Source: Morella rubra (taxonomy: Eukaryota > Streptophyta > Magnoliopsida > Fagales > Myricaceae). From it: 64,000 nt of DNA. The DNA lies in NCBI GenBank assembly GCA_003952965.2, contig CM025852.1, positions 27,387,448-27,451,447 of the forward strand, given 5' to 3'. The position numbers and the translations under genes are program-made. Numbering within the stretch: position 1 is the first letter of the stretch; the number at the start of each line of letters is the position of its first letter. Under the pieces are notes generated by a model. That model did no database searches, was not told the origin of the DNA, and saw nothing but the letters and a program-made list of their open reading frames with translations. Positions 12,121 through 25,230 of the stretch are shown piece after piece.

Positions 12121-12315
12121 AGTTTACATGGAAAGTCTACAAGTCAACGTATGACTTCATCATGAAGCCTATGACCTCTTCACAATTTTGACAGTTCAAC
12201 TTAAAGATTCGAATTATATCTCTTTCCTGTAAGTTCTTGTGATTAACAAATTCCTTCCACCCTTTTTCTCTGAGATAATATTTATTATCTCTGTTAAAAC
12301 ACATGAGCTTATAAT

Positions 12316-12594
12316 TTATTGTTTCATCAACAAATGGAAGATCGCTTCAGGCACTTTATATTCATCACCTCTCCGTATATAAATTTCATGTGAGTTTTCT
12401 ACGTCACTACGGGATAATTTCTTCCATAACATCAGGTCGTCAGGTCTAGACACAACTTTATTAACATCTGGACAACTAGGACACGGATGGTTCAGAGAAT
12501 AAACATGACCCCCGACTGAACCTGCACCTTCAGCCACTGACCGCAACGCCAAATTCACGTTCATTTCTCCTCCTGCCATTCCTTTAATTGTCAC
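12316..12594 (-). CDS. Unrecognised short open frame, 92 codons
   Basis: An AT-moderate frame starting MTIKGMAGGEMNV and ending FHLLMKQ. It has a mixed amino-acid composition with a short Cys pair (CPSCP) but matches no domain I recognise. It lies just left of a segmental duplication boundary and far from the phosphatase cluster. It may be an exon of an unknown or degraded gene, or chance. Confidence 0.2.
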   Translation of the reverse strand: MTIKGMAGGEMNVNLALRSVAEGAGSVGGHVYSLNHPCPSCPDVNKVVSRPDDLMLWKKLSRSDVENSHEIYIRRGDEYKVPEAIFHLLMKQ

Positions 12595-12778
12595 GGTGGT
12601 GTGAAAACAAAACGTCAGAAAATACGCATTAACTTTCTGTTCTTACTCTACAAACAGTAGCAAGCGAAAGTGGGATACATGATAAATTGGCACTTTTCTT
12701 TTCTTTTTTTCTTTTTTTTTTTAATCAAGAAGCAGAAGGCACTTGACTGAGATACTAGAGAGTACAGACACTAAAAAA

Positions 12779-13343
12779 TTATCGGTCGGAACGTCTGATC
12801 GGATGAACCCTGCCACGGAGGAAATGACTCCCCTCTTATTAATTATTTTATTATTTAAATTATATTTTTTAATATTTAATTCCGTGTATATTATTTAATT
12901 AAGATATAATTAAATCTTAAACTTAAGACTTTGATTCTAATATAACATGTGAAATTATTGTTACTATAAAATTTTGAGTAATTAGAAATAAGTAGATTTT
13001 ATTATTTAAATTATATTTTTAAAATATTTATTTGTTAAATTTATAATTTTATAAGCAGATATTTTTTTAATATATAATTTTAAGAGAGAATGAATGGTCA
13101 AACGTGTCTGCCCTTTCTTTCTCCACCTACGCTTTTTTTTTCTTCTATTAATTAAAAAAGGGAATATAATTATAACGCAAAGAACGTAAAGATCCACGTC
13201 TAAGCGTCTTATTTTTCTTCTTCCATGGAACGTGTCTATGTTTCGCGAGAATGAATGGTCCATATCTGCTCTTACTTTTCTCATTGAGGAAGAGGTTGGT
13301 CTCTAACTCAGATTTTTTTTCTTTTTTGTTACTTTTATCCCAG
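12779..13343. repeat. Segmental duplication, copy 2 (empty MITE site)
   Basis: Direct copy of 566-1323 without the MITE at 833-1015. The empty junction is at about 13040-13048. A unit of the 110-bp tandem repeat precedes it, but the 240 bp that separate the two in copy 1 are missing. Confidence 0.85.
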
Positions 13344-13344
13344 T

Positions 13345-13420
13345 ATTAATAACGCTGCTGTGTTAAGAAGTGTTATGCACGGTTTGGAATTTTGCAGCCA
13401 ACTTCGTATCAATATTCTGT
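13345..13420 (+). pseudogene. LINE RNase H scrap
   Basis: About 75 bp matching 62665-62745 (cacggtttgga, ttttgc, ccaact, tatcaatattct). That region encodes the HGLEFCRQLGINIL stretch of a LINE RNase H domain. It joins abruptly to the phosphatase remnant at 13427. Confidence 0.6.
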
Positions 13421-13426
13421 ACTTAC

Positions 13427-14113
13427 TGATACGGCTAAAGAGATGCACAATACCTAAAATTTTCAGGAGAAAAAACTGCAAGGGTTTGCAACATTCACGG
13501 TCACCCATTCCGTGTCCTCACCCTGTACTCATATAAGACAAAGCACAAACTGAAGACCATGAGCATCGACACTGCAAATTGGAATTCGACCAATCCAAGT
13601 TCACTGAGATTTCAAACGATGAATGATAAAGCCGATACCCAGAATATAAACGCGTCACCTGACTACAATTAGTAGTTGCCACGGTCGATTAACCAACGTA
13701 CTATCACGACATGAACCATATTTACCAGATTGATAATTTGATGCAACTATGGTGCCAAAAAACATTCTACACCCTGAAGTCACTGTTCTCTATGGCTACC
13801 AATTAGGCGAAGAAGTTAACTTTAATGTAAACTAGAATTTAGTATGATTAGAACTATAAAAAAATCCAAGCCCCACTTTGCTTTTAATCAGAACTATCAA
13901 AAAAATCCAAGCCCCACTTTTCTTTTAATCCAGTGAAGTGACTTTGATTTCCAAAAGGCCACTATTCTCGATTTTTGCCTTTCCTCTACAGAATGGAAAC
14001 CATAAAAGAAGCCTTTTTACATTTTTCAATACGACTGTGTGAAATTTTCACCTGTAACCCGATAACGTACGGCTTGGCTTTGATGGAGACGGACTCACGC
14101 AGCGCAAAAGTCA
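13427..14113 (-). pseudogene. 5' remnant of a sixth PAP27-like gene (exons 1-2)
   Basis: Nearly colinear with the 5' end of gene A (about 20647-21322). It contains a decayed exon 2 (around 13460-13531, missing some 30 bp inside) and the 3' part of exon 1 with its donor (about 14053-14113). The start codon and signal peptide are absent and no downstream exons follow. A 40-bp block (ccaagccccactt) is duplicated in its intron. Substitutions are scattered, so this is a genuine diverged copy. It lies downstream of gene A. Confidence 0.85.
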
Positions 14114-15101
14114 TTCTAGCACACCACCTTCCTATGATTAACCAGCACTTGCGAGTCTCCTTCCACAATGCATATCTTCGACGAGTATGCTGCGCCAATT
14201 CAACATTGCAAAGAAAAGGATAAAATCACTGGCCAGCACAAACATAATCGGCACTCACCTCAAAATAAAGTATATTATATTCACTTTAAGTCTCCATGCA
14301 CCAGTTTGCACTTCTGATATAGTGTCCGCATCGCATTGCAATAACAACCATATATTCCAACAGGACAGCAAAATGCTACACGGAACCCTTATTCACTGGC
14401 CAAAGGAAAAGGAAGTTACGTGGCATGTTTGGATCCTAAATATTTGGAAAAAATACTCATATGTTAAGGATTGATATTTTATGGGTATAATATCTTAAAT
14501 GTGGTAGTTCAGTGTACAAAGTGAAAAAATTTATGGTAATTTTATAGTTGAAAAGTATATTTTTCCCTTAGGTAAAAATAGGAAAAATAATTTTTTGGTG
14601 CACAAAATGACAATTTTATCTCTATAATTTTTTTTTGACAGTAACCATTTTATGAAAATAAAATCTTAATTTTAGAGGCCAACAAAAATAATAGATGAAA
14701 ATGTAAAATATCAAGATTCCATAATTTCAAGGGCTAAGTATTTATCCTATGAAAATAGTATTTGTTTTTTTGCAAAGACATCATTACAGCTTGTAGAAGG
14801 TAATGTCTTTCAATTATTTTTCCTTCTGAACTCGAGATATTGGTTCAGTATCAGTTTCAGCTCCTGGCATCCCTATTGATTATCACAGGCTATATATACC
14901 CTTTGATAAAAGCTATATATGCAATCTTGGATGATAAGATGCAGATATCATAACCTTTATTCTCAACAGAGTTTACATGGAATTATATCAGCGGAAGGAT
15001 CCAGAAAAAAAAAAAAAAGAAAAAATATCAGCAGAAGGTTTGACACCTCTGCAAAAATACATCAGGCATAAGTTTTCTTGGAAAGAAATTTAATATACAG
15101 T
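14114..15101. other. Intergenic, 3' of gene A
   Basis: AT-rich. The part after about 14960 probably holds the 3' UTR of gene A. Short frames at 13975-14474 do not resemble proteins. Confidence 0.4.
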
Positions 15102-18100
15102 TCAAGACGCCAAAGTCGTTGCTTCACAACTGTCATGAACACAAGCCAAGACATCTTTGTATTCTCTGGAAATAGTGAAAGAATCATACACATTCCCATC
15201 ACGGCTTTTCTTGTACTCGAAGAGTAGAGAGGAGTGATTGAATGCTGTGAGTTTGACAAAGCCAAAGTCATAGTCTCTGTAAATGCTCCAGTCAGGTATT
15301 GCCGTGGTGAAGGTTGATAAATGACTTCCTCCACCTCCAACGACAACATGGATTGTTCCATTAGTGGTGCCTGAATAATGCGACTTTGCTGAATTTACGC
15401 ATTGATTCTACACCAACATTGACAACAAAACGTTTAGGGAAATTATATGGAATCGTCTCAAACTTGGTAATGCACAGCATGGAAGCTCGAAAGCGAAATA
15501 CTTTAATGCTAAACAAAGAGTTGGCAACAAATTTAACAGCGCAGCTCCCAATTTCTTAGAAGTGCTTATGTGCTGCTAGTCCAGGGACACAAACTTGTAT
15601 AAGAGAATTTATATGTTGTTTCCGTCAGTAGAGGGGGTGGGGGGCTGTCCAACCTATATCAATGCAGTTTGAAATGATGGTACGCCATGATTTGCAAGCT
15701 AGTACTCTAGGTGAAACTAATGGGTTGTTCTTTAAACTGTGCTTCAAGAAAGCTACAAATGCATGCATGAAATCATAAGAGTATGCAAGCATGTTTCCAT
15801 GGAGCTGAAAACTCCATCTATCTTGCAGTATCCATTACCTCGTAAATGGGGCATGTCCTTTCGTAGTTATGGACATGGCCATAAAATGCAATGTCTACCC
15901 TATACTTCTGCCAAAGCTTCTGCAAGCTTTCTCTTCCCATGGGCTCTTCAAATGAGCCCTCTTCGGCGTACCAAGTATTTGAAGAATATCCAAGGACTCG
16001 ATGAGCAGCAAATATTAACCAAGGTTGTTTCTGTCTATCTGCGGATGCAAGGCACTGCTCAATGAACCGGTACTGTTCTGTTCCCTCCCTCCAGTCATGC
16101 TCACTGTCAGCTATGCAGAAGTGAAACATGCCATAATCTGTTGCATACCTGCACATTCAGTTAAAAATTTTGGTCCCAAATCTCAAAATAGAAAACAACC
16201 AGTTTGCAGAAAACTAAGGAAATTGGAAGAATGTAAACCACTCTACAGAAAACAAAGGCATGTTTGGAATAAAAAAGGACCAATCTGATCTGTTGGAATG
16301 TATAACAGGAGTTCAATTCACCTTTTTCCTGGTTTAACCAAACACAAAAACACCTACCAGTTTTTTAGGAACTGGCCATATTAAAAGAGATTTATGAGAG
16401 AAACAGACATGCGAGAAAATTTATGTGCTGGTACACTTCTCACATGGCAAATATACCATAACGGATTAGATATCCATCCTCAAAAAAATGAGGGAATCAA
16501 CAACCTCACCCAAAGGAAAGAAACTTCTCTTGGGTGCCAAGGGGGTACTAAATGCACCAACTAATAAAAGCCACTAAGGAACCAAAGCTTTGTTAGTAGC
16601 TAAGTGCAAAGCCGATGTTTTTGGACAGGGTGATCTTGTGATGAACCATGTTCTCTCCCCCTCTTCTGTGCATGAATTTGGAGGATTCCCTCTGTCTGTT
16701 ATTGATAAGGAAGTCTTGTATGTGTTTTTGTGGGGGCCTGCCTGAATTGCTGAGCCTCATTGTAATGTTTCAACATAACCACAGCTACAAAGGATAACTT
16801 GAAAAATTTATTCATAATTTACCAGAACTTGGCCCTGTTCTCAGCAGGAACGTAGAACATGGTCTCAGCAAAGACACCACATTCTCCGCCCGAATCCATA
16901 TTTTTATAGAAGGATCCTGAATCTGGCCAGTCACGTTCATGATTACCGCTGCAAGATGATAAAAAATAAAATGAGTCTTTATCTAGTATATTAAACTAAT
17001 ACCAACAATCTAATTCTCTCGTATAGATGAAAACAAATAATGAACAGTTGCACAAACCTCCCAACCATATACGGGACACCTGATGCAATAGGCTCCACCT
17101 GCGATGTGAATTGGTCCCACTGTGAGACGTATCCATTTGCATAAGATAAATCTCCAATATGGAAAACTATGTCGATGTTTTCCAAGTCCTTGATGAGTTC
17201 ATCGGTAGTATTCAGTGATCCCGGCTGATAATCGCTGTACTCATTTGAACCATCACGCTCAGCCTGAAAAATACAAGCAGAATTTTATATCTCTTTACAA
17301 TCTGTCATGTAGAAACTCAACTTAGCTAAACACACAGACACGCACATAATAGAAAGTGAAGGGGCAGCCTTTAGCTATTAGACTCGTAGGGAAGATTTTC
17401 AAGCATCCTCCTAAAGTGAGATCCATTCTAGTTCAAAAACCAGCAAATGACCTCTTCCAGAATTTTATTGCCCTCCACTTTTGCAAACCTTAGAGATATC
17501 ACCTGGCGCCATGTTGTATCTATATTATGGTTTGGAGCAATGGACTTCTGGTTACTATGGTTTTCAAATTTGGTTTCTATAGCTGATAGCTATAAATCTG
17601 ATTCAGTCAATATTCTACACTACCTTCCCCATGTCGCCAAATATTATTACACGTTGTAGTGAGTCCTGACCAGGATACGGTGATGACCGGAAAGCATAGG
17701 ATTTGCTCCAGATGTATGAACCATTCGACAAACGATGGCCCATCTTGTAAGTGTACCTGAAACCCCATCATAATGACATTCAATAATTTCTTCAACATTT
17801 AAGGATAGTTTTATGTCAAGAAAATGATATGAGAGAAAGAACATACACAGAGTTTGGCCACAAACTCATTAAGAAACTGGTGTGTATGAAGCCCTGATCA
17901 CGCCAGCCTACCGTGCGTGCAGGTGAACCTGCAGAGTGAGATGGAAACATGTTATGCCACAGCATTAAGAACCCCTTTAATTGAACTGCCATTGCAAAAT
18001 GAAGACTAGGTTGTAAGAGTTTATACTCAAGTGATGAGAGGTCATGCCTTGCAATGAAAACTAATCAGTTGGCAAACTAAACAGTAAAATGTTTCTAACG

Positions 18101-21100
18101 ACGTGTGTATCCACAACTTCGCAATATTTTCGAGCATAAGCTTTATACTGTATCATAAAGAATGGAAAGGATCACAATGAGGTATTATTATTGAGGGGAG
18201 TTTTTCAGCTTTCTTGGAAGCCCAAAGTAGGAATCAGAGGACTTTTCTGGCCGTGAATTTTATTCCTATGGGCACATGATTCCAGCAATTCTCAAATGCT
18301 TTGGAAAACTGATCATTAATTCATCAGTTAGGGAAAAAAAAGCTATAATGAAGCACTTCTGTCATCACTAAAAGCTTTCTTGAAAATAAAGCATAAAATG
18401 GATCAACTTGCAACTGAAAGTATGAGTATGCATTGTGTGGCAGCCATAGATAGATAAAAAGCACAATACCACACATGCTGCTCTGATCAATTCTCAATGT
18501 TCCAGCTGGGGATTGAATTTGAGTTTCTCCCTTCAGACCCCATTCAACTAATGGAAAAGCTTCATCTAAGGCATAGCCACTTGTCCAGGTTACTGTCATC
18601 TGCATAATGAAAAAAGGGTACATAAAAATTATGCTTTTATTATATGCATGCATATCCTGCAAGTCCAAACATGTCTCAAGCACACAAAGAAGAATTAAAT
18701 TGATATAGTGTCATCGATGTGTTCACTCTGCATCGAGCTTGAATAAAATGCTGATTCAGTCAATATTCTACACTACCTTCCCCATGTCGCCAAATAATTA
18801 TTACACGTTGTAGTGACTGACCAGCCGGCCCCAGCATTTTGCTCCAGATGTATGAACCATTCGACAAAATGGCCCATCTTTAAGTGTACCTGAAACCCCA
18901 TCATAATGACATTCAATGACAACATTTCAGTTTTATGTCAAGAAAATGATATGAGAGAAAGAACATACACAGAGTTTCTCATTAATGAAATCAAGCCTAA
19001 GGTGAACCTGCAACATGTTATGCCACAGCATTAAGTGAACTGCCATTGCAAAATGAAGACGAGCCATGCCTTGCAATGAAAACTAATCAGTTGGAGTAAA
19101 ATGTTTCTAACGAATCCACAACTTCGCAATATTTTCGAGCATAAGCTTTATACTGTATCCACCAGTGGAAGCCCAAAGTAGGAATCAGAGGAGTGAATTT
19201 TATTCCTATGCACATGATTCCAGCAATTCTCAAATGCTTTGGAAAACTGATCATTAATTCATCAGTTGCTATAATGAAGCACTTCTGTCATCACTAAAAG
19301 CTTTCTTGAAAATAAAGCATAAAATGGATCAACTTGCAACTGAAAGTATGAGTATGCATTGTGTGGCAGCCATAGATAGATAAAAAGCACAATACCACAC
19401 ATGCTGCTCTGATCAATTCTCAATGTTCCAGCTGGGGATTGAATTTGAGTTTCTCCCTTCAGACCCCATTCAACAGCTTCATCTAAGGCATAGCCACTTG
19501 TCCAGGTTACTGTCATCTGCATAATGAAAAAAGGGTACATAAAAATTATGCTTTTATTATATGCATGCATATCCTGCAAGTCCAAACATGTCTCAAGCAC
19601 ACTATAGTGTCATCGATGTGTGCAAGGTCACTCATTTATGCAGAGAATTACTACACTGAGAACAAGGTAGAGGAGGACTTCGATAAGCATCACTTTCGTG
19701 CGAAATTAGATGTCTTATTGACTTTTGTCAACTTCTCCTTGCAAAGATACTTCCTGAATGAACCAGTGCAGACTTGGGAACACCAAAATGAGAAACGCTG
19801 AGACTTGAAATTTTAATTGACATAAAAAGTGCTTAAGGAGTTTAACATGATATCCAGCATCCTTCAGAAACTTTCAGATGGATCTTTAATTTGGGTAAAC
19901 TTACTTCATTCCAAGACTTCCCTTGTGCAAGGCGAGGATAGAGAGGTGCTTTCGGGTTGGCAAATGAAATGAAATTTGAAATTGCCACCAGTTTAGGCTG
20001 CAATATTCAGTAAGGTGATTTCATATTAGCATGCATGAAGAAATAATTGGATAATCTGACTGTAAGAGATGCAGTAACATCAGAGAAGCATAGACACCTT
20101 CACAAAGATCTAAGGTGAGAAGAAATAGGAACCAAAGGCGAGTTCAAAGATTATATGAACATATTAATGAAGCGTAGAAACAGCAAAAGAGCCATGGACT
20201 CACATTTGACAAACCGCCCGAAAATAATGCAAAGGAGAAATCTGCACGCTGATTGATCAACTGGAACTTCAAAACTGCTTTACCAGTTTTTGTATAGTTT
20301 GAGCTGGAGGAATTTGCGTACTTGAACTAGAACAAAAATATTCATAACGTACGTTAGTTAGACAAGAAAAAATCAAATCATGTTTAAAGGGAAAACCCAA
20401 AATCAGAAATTTGCCACTTTTATGTGATACTTCATTATCTCAGAGATTCCAAATTCTCACTGAACACACCTTTATCGGGCTTGTGCATAAATATGGAGAC
20501 TGATCTTCATAATTCACAGGCGAGCAGGTTGATGAGCTGCCATTTATAACAAAAACATTCAATCAATTGGTGGAAAGCTTGCAAGTAATTAAAATGCATT
20601 CTATTCGATCTTAGTTGTCTACTGAAATTACCAGACTGTACAAATTGATACAGCTAAAGAGATGCACAATACCTAAAATTTGCAGGAGAAAAAACTGCAA
20701 CCCAATCCTCCGCAGAAGGGTTTGGGTTTGCAAGATTCACGGTCACCCATTCCGTGTCCTCACCCTGTACTCATATAAGACAAAGCACAAACTGAAGACC
20801 ATGAGCATCGACACTGCAAATTGGAATTTGACCAATCCAAATTCACTGAGATTTCAAACGATGAATAATAAAGCCGATACCCAGAATATAAACGCGGCAC
20901 GCGGCACCTGACTACAATTAGTAGTTGACACGGTCGATTAACCAACGTACTATCACAACATGAACAATATTTACGAGATTGATAATTTGATGCAACTAAG
21001 GTGCCAAAAAACATTCTACACCCTGAAGTCACTGTTCTCTATGACTACAAATTAGGCGAAGAAGTTAACTTTAATGTAAACTAGAATTTAGTATGATTAG

Positions 21101-21457
21101 AACTATAAAAAAATCCAAGCCCCACTTTGCTTTTAATCCAGTGAAGTGACTTTGATTTCCAAAAGGCTACTTTTCTCCATTTTTGCCTTTCCTCTACAGA
21201 ATGGAAACCATAAAAGAAGCCTTTTTACGTTTTTCAATATGACTCTCTGAAATTTTTACCTGTAACCCGAGAACGTACGGCTTGGCTTTGATGTAGACGG
21301 ATTCACGCAGCGCAAAAGTAGTCTTGTGAAGAGCAATCTGTGACAGTGGGTGGTCGACGGACCCGGTAACGTCAGCAAAAGCCAAGTTCAAACATGTCAA
21401 GCACAAGAAGACCGCAATCGGGAACAAATTCAGGCAACGAGCTAAGGTCTCCTCCAT
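15102..21457 (-). CDS. PAP27-like: Gene A: PAP27-like purple acid phosphatase, 621 aa in 12 exons
   Basis: A secreted metallophosphoesterase of the purple acid phosphatase family, AtPAP27/AtPAP1 branch. Exons (5' to 3'): 21260-21457, 20673-20764, 20470-20536, 20204-20326, 19905-19997, 18470-18599, 17847-17928, 17624-17756, 17058-17263, 16823-16948, 15839-16148 and 15102-15407. All borders are GT-AG and the joined frame is open. A signal peptide (about residues 1-29) precedes the PAP N-terminal Fn3-like region. The catalytic core has GDMG (about 302), GDLSY (about 343), GNHE (about 376), AAHR (about 463) and GHVH (about 507), so all seven metal ligands are present. The metallophos C region ends in TLAS. 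Intron 5 contains a decayed second set of exons 6-8, which must be skipped. Substrate is unknown. Arabidopsis relatives are labelled probable inactive, though the ligands argue for metal binding. Confidence 0.9.
18751..19605 (-). pseudogene. Decayed duplicate of exons 6-8 inside gene A intron 5
   Basis: Direct repeat of 17597-18680 shortened by many small deletions. Exon 6' (about 19408-19528) keeps both splice sites and its frame but lacks 9 bp, three residues after the DEA motif. Exon 7' (near 19000) is reduced and would hit a stop right after its acceptor. Exon 8' (about 18772-18890) is damaged. Differences from the parent are nearly all deletions with replaced ends, not scattered substitutions, so either microdeletion decay or an uncorrected assembly segment is possible. 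Confidence 0.8.
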
Positions 21458-23098
21458 TTTGTTGCACCTCGAAGCAAAACAATCGCTGGGAAGCCAGCTG
21501 ATTAGTGGTCCTAATAAATGAGGTTGGCCAATATCTATATGCCATTTGAGATTCCTCGAATTATCCGTGACTTTCCGTGTTTGACTTTCCCTTTTTTTTT
21601 TTTTCTGCTTGTTTTTGGGTGTTGGATTTTCTTTCTTTTCTTCGGTACTAACAAGAAGAAGTGGGCTAGGTGAAGGGTATAGAAAGAAGACAAGCAGAGG
21701 AAGTCAGCTCGAGCTGTAAGAAACCAAGACTGTCATGGGCAGTTTGAGAGGCAAACGCCATTGAATGGAAGGTGAAGGACACGTCGACAGTACTTTCTTT
21801 TTTTCTTTTACCCTTTTTGGTTCTGTGCGCCCACAGTAACTTTATTTATTTTTTCTAACCCAAAATTAACTTTATTTACATTCTTTAAAAAATGTTAATT
21901 CATAACCAATACCACATGTTCTTAGTCTGAGTTTTTTTTTAACTTTCCAACAACAAATAAGAAATTCTTAAAAGCTATAAATTTAATTTCTTGTTAAAAA
22001 TATATAATTAAAAAAAAGTGGGTTGCAAGGCCGCAGGGACATATTTGGAAATTAAAGATTGTGCCGGATATACATAAAGTTAGTCGTATAGTGCTATGCA
22101 GGTGCCTAAAACATAAATAATTAATCTATTTGAAAGCGGAGGTTTAGTGGGGGAGACAGGATGTTCCACTCTCACTCTAGTTTAGATTATATAAGCTGGA
22201 AGCAAGTCAATGTAGAAGGAAATTACTTACTAATTTTTGAGAAAACTATACATTACTAGCAACTTTAAATCTAAACAATCAATATTATTAACCAGATATT
22301 AAAGGTATGAGAATAAGATAATTGCAGAATTTTTTTTTTTTTAATTTAACTAGTATGTATTTGGATGAGTCGGGTGACATTTTTTTGTTTGAGGTAGTGT
22401 ATATTCTTTTGGGATGAGTGAAAAAGTTGTTAGAGTTTGTAGAAATGTATCAGCTTGTATGAAAAAGTTATTGGAATTTGTAATAAGGTATTGAAGTTAG
22501 TGAAAAAATGATTGAAAAAAAATTTTAACAAAATTTTGTGCCATCCAAACAAGGTCCTGCACATCTGAAAATGTTCAAGTACTTCAAACACTGAGTTACA
22601 TTACCCTGTAGTTATCCAAGAAAAAAAAATTACTCTGTAGTTACGTTAAAATTGAGTGGTATAATTTCTCATCTAATACGGCTTATACATGTATGTCATA
22701 TTGGGGAGGAGCCAAATATCCAAATTCATATTTTGGAGGGGGCTAAGATGAATAAATGAAAAAAAAATTATAAAAAACTACTTAAAGGCTCAAAAAATAT
22801 GCCGAGTTTTTACAGAGGGGGTGGCAGGGCCATCCTCCAATAAAAAGCAATGAAATTTCTCATAACAATTTACTAAATTTGATACTACCTTTATTTCTTT
22901 AAAAAAAGGGTTACAGACTTTTTTTTTTTTTTTTTTTTTCGCAAATACTGGAACTTAACATTGCAGAGAAAAACCTAAGATACACAAATACAAGAGTCAA
23001 GGGGATCAAACCCCTAACAAAAGTTAACGACTCAATTGCCTTAATGACAGAACCCAAAGTCTGATACATCTGCAAATCAAACAAATATTATACGAAGT
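21458..23098. other. Intergenic between genes A and B
   Basis: Contains the 5' flank of gene A and, next to 23099, the 3' flank of B. A MITE-like unit lies at about 22348-22553. The rest is AT-rich with mononucleotide runs, and there is no gene signal. Confidence 0.5.
22348..22553. mobile_element. MITE-like unit with TTTGGATG ends
   Basis: The left end tgtatttggatgag and right end ccatccaaacaag are inverted. The interior is AT-rich with repeated gaaaaagttattggaattt words. The target duplication is unclear. Confidence 0.45.
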
Positions 23099-25230
23099 TC
23101 AAGCCGCCAGGGTGCTAGGTGCACAACTGTCATGGACACAAGCCAAGACATCCATGTATTCTCTCGAGATGGTGAAGGAATCATACACCTTTCCGTCGCT
23201 GCTTTTCATATGCTCGAAGAGCAGAGAGGAGTGGTTGAATGCTGTCAGTTTAGTATAGCCAAAGTCATAGTCTCTGAAAAGGCTCCAGTTGGGTATTTCG
23301 GTGGCGAAGGCCGATAAATGGCTTCCTCCCCCTCCAGTGACAATGTGGATTGTTCCATTCACGACGCCTGAGTAATGTGACGTTCCTGATTTGACGCATG
23401 TATTCTACAGCACCGGCATTGAAAACAACAGAGATTAGATAAATGGTGTGGAGGTGGGGGTTTCATGGATAGTTTCTTCTTCCTCCCTGTGTGTGTAGTA
23501 TGGTAGGGGCCAGGGGTGTTGTCCAAATAATGCCAGACATAAAATATCAATATTTCTAAATTCTTGCAGTAGCACTTAATTACCTGGTAAATGGGGCATG
23601 TTCTTTCGTAGTTATGGACATGGCCAAAAAATGCTATGTCTACTCTGTACTTCTGCCAAAGCTTCTGCAAGTCATCTCTTCCCATTGGCTCTTCATATGC
23701 GCCCTCCTCGGCAAACCATTCATTGGAGGAATATCCAAAGGGGCGATGAGCAGCAAAGATTAACCACGGTTGTTTTCGTCTGTCTGCTGATGCAAGGCAA
23801 CGCTCTAGGAACTTGTACTGTTCTGATCCCTCCCTCCAGTCATGCTCACTGTCAGCTATACAAAAGCGAAACATCCCATAGTCTGTTGAATACCTGCACA
23901 TTCAGTTAACACGTTGGTCAAAATCTCAGAACAAAAAGCAACCACTCAATAAAGGATACGTGAAAATGTATCCGCAATTTACCAGAACTTGGCTCTGTTC
24001 TCAGCAGGAACATAGAACAAGGTCTCAGCAGTCACACCGCATTCCCCCCCTGAATCTGTACCTTGATAGAAGCCTCCCGAATCCGGCCATGTACGTTCGT
24101 GATTACCACTGTAAGATAAACCGAAAGAGAGGTCCTTTATATCCAGTCTCCAACTCATTTTTATAGATGAAACAGAGAATGAAATAATTTCACAAACCTT
24201 GCAACCATATATGGGACAGCTGACGCAATGGGCTCCACCTGTGACACGAATTGGTCCCATTGTGAAATGTATCCATTTGCATAAGCTAAGTCTCCAATGT
24301 GGAAAACTATGTCGATGTTATCCAGATCCTTGATGAGTTGGTCGGTAGTATTCAGCGATCCCGGTTGATAATCAGCATATTCATTTGAACCATCACGCTC
24401 GGCCTGAAAAATATAAGAAGGAATGTAAATCTTATTGCCAATCTGCGATGTGCGAGAAACCCAATTTAGCAACAGCACAGACACGCCCATAATTTCGGGT
24501 TATGGTGTACAATTTAGCTCTTAAGCTCCTAGCAAAAATTCTCAAGAAACCTCCTGCATGGAAGTTCTGTTCTATTCGAGTACCTTTTAACTCCTTTTTT
24601 TCCTTAGTTAGGCCATTCTTGTTCAACCCGTAAATGAAATATTTCAAAATCTTTCGATTTCAACAACTAAATTTAGTACAAATATATTTCATTAAAGCCA
24701 ATATTCTACCCTACCTTCCCCAGGTCGCCCATTATTAGTACACGTTGTAGTGAGTCGTGTCCTGGATACGGAGATGATCTGAAGGAATAGATTTTGCTCC
24801 AGATAAATGATCCATCTGATAAACGAATACGATGGCCCATCTTGTACGTGTACCTGATACACCATAGCAACAACCTTTGAGAGATGCCTTCAACACTGCA
24901 GGATATATACTTCAATGTCAAGAAAAGGCAACAGAAAACATACACAGAGTTCGGCCACAAATTCATTAAGAAACTTGTGTGGATGAAACCCTGATCACGC
25001 CAGCCAACTGTCCGTGCGGGTGAACCTGCAGATCAGTAACAAGGAAAATCTGATATTGTGACAGCCTTGCGAGTTGCGAACCCGACCAATTGAACTGTTA
25101 GAATGCAATGAATTTGATGCCTATATGGATTAGAGGTCATCCCTAGACATGAGTAGATGAAACGAATAATACCACAGAGGCTGTTCCGATCAATTGTCAA
25201 CGATTAATCGATCCCACACTGGACACACAC

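Noticed and set aside
15062-15361. 99-codon minus-strand frame overlapping the last exon of gene A
   Set aside because: It is the wrong frame of exon 12. The correct frame gives NGTIHVVVGGGG...DSFTISREY and stops at 15102.
19262-19600. Exon 6' of the duplicate as the true exon 6 of gene A
   Set aside because: It is spliceable and in frame, but the following exons 7' and 8' are broken. Only 18470-18599 continues into intact exons 7-12.
23359-23901. 180-codon frame as a separate gene
   Set aside because: It is exon 11 of pseudogene B read on into intron 11.
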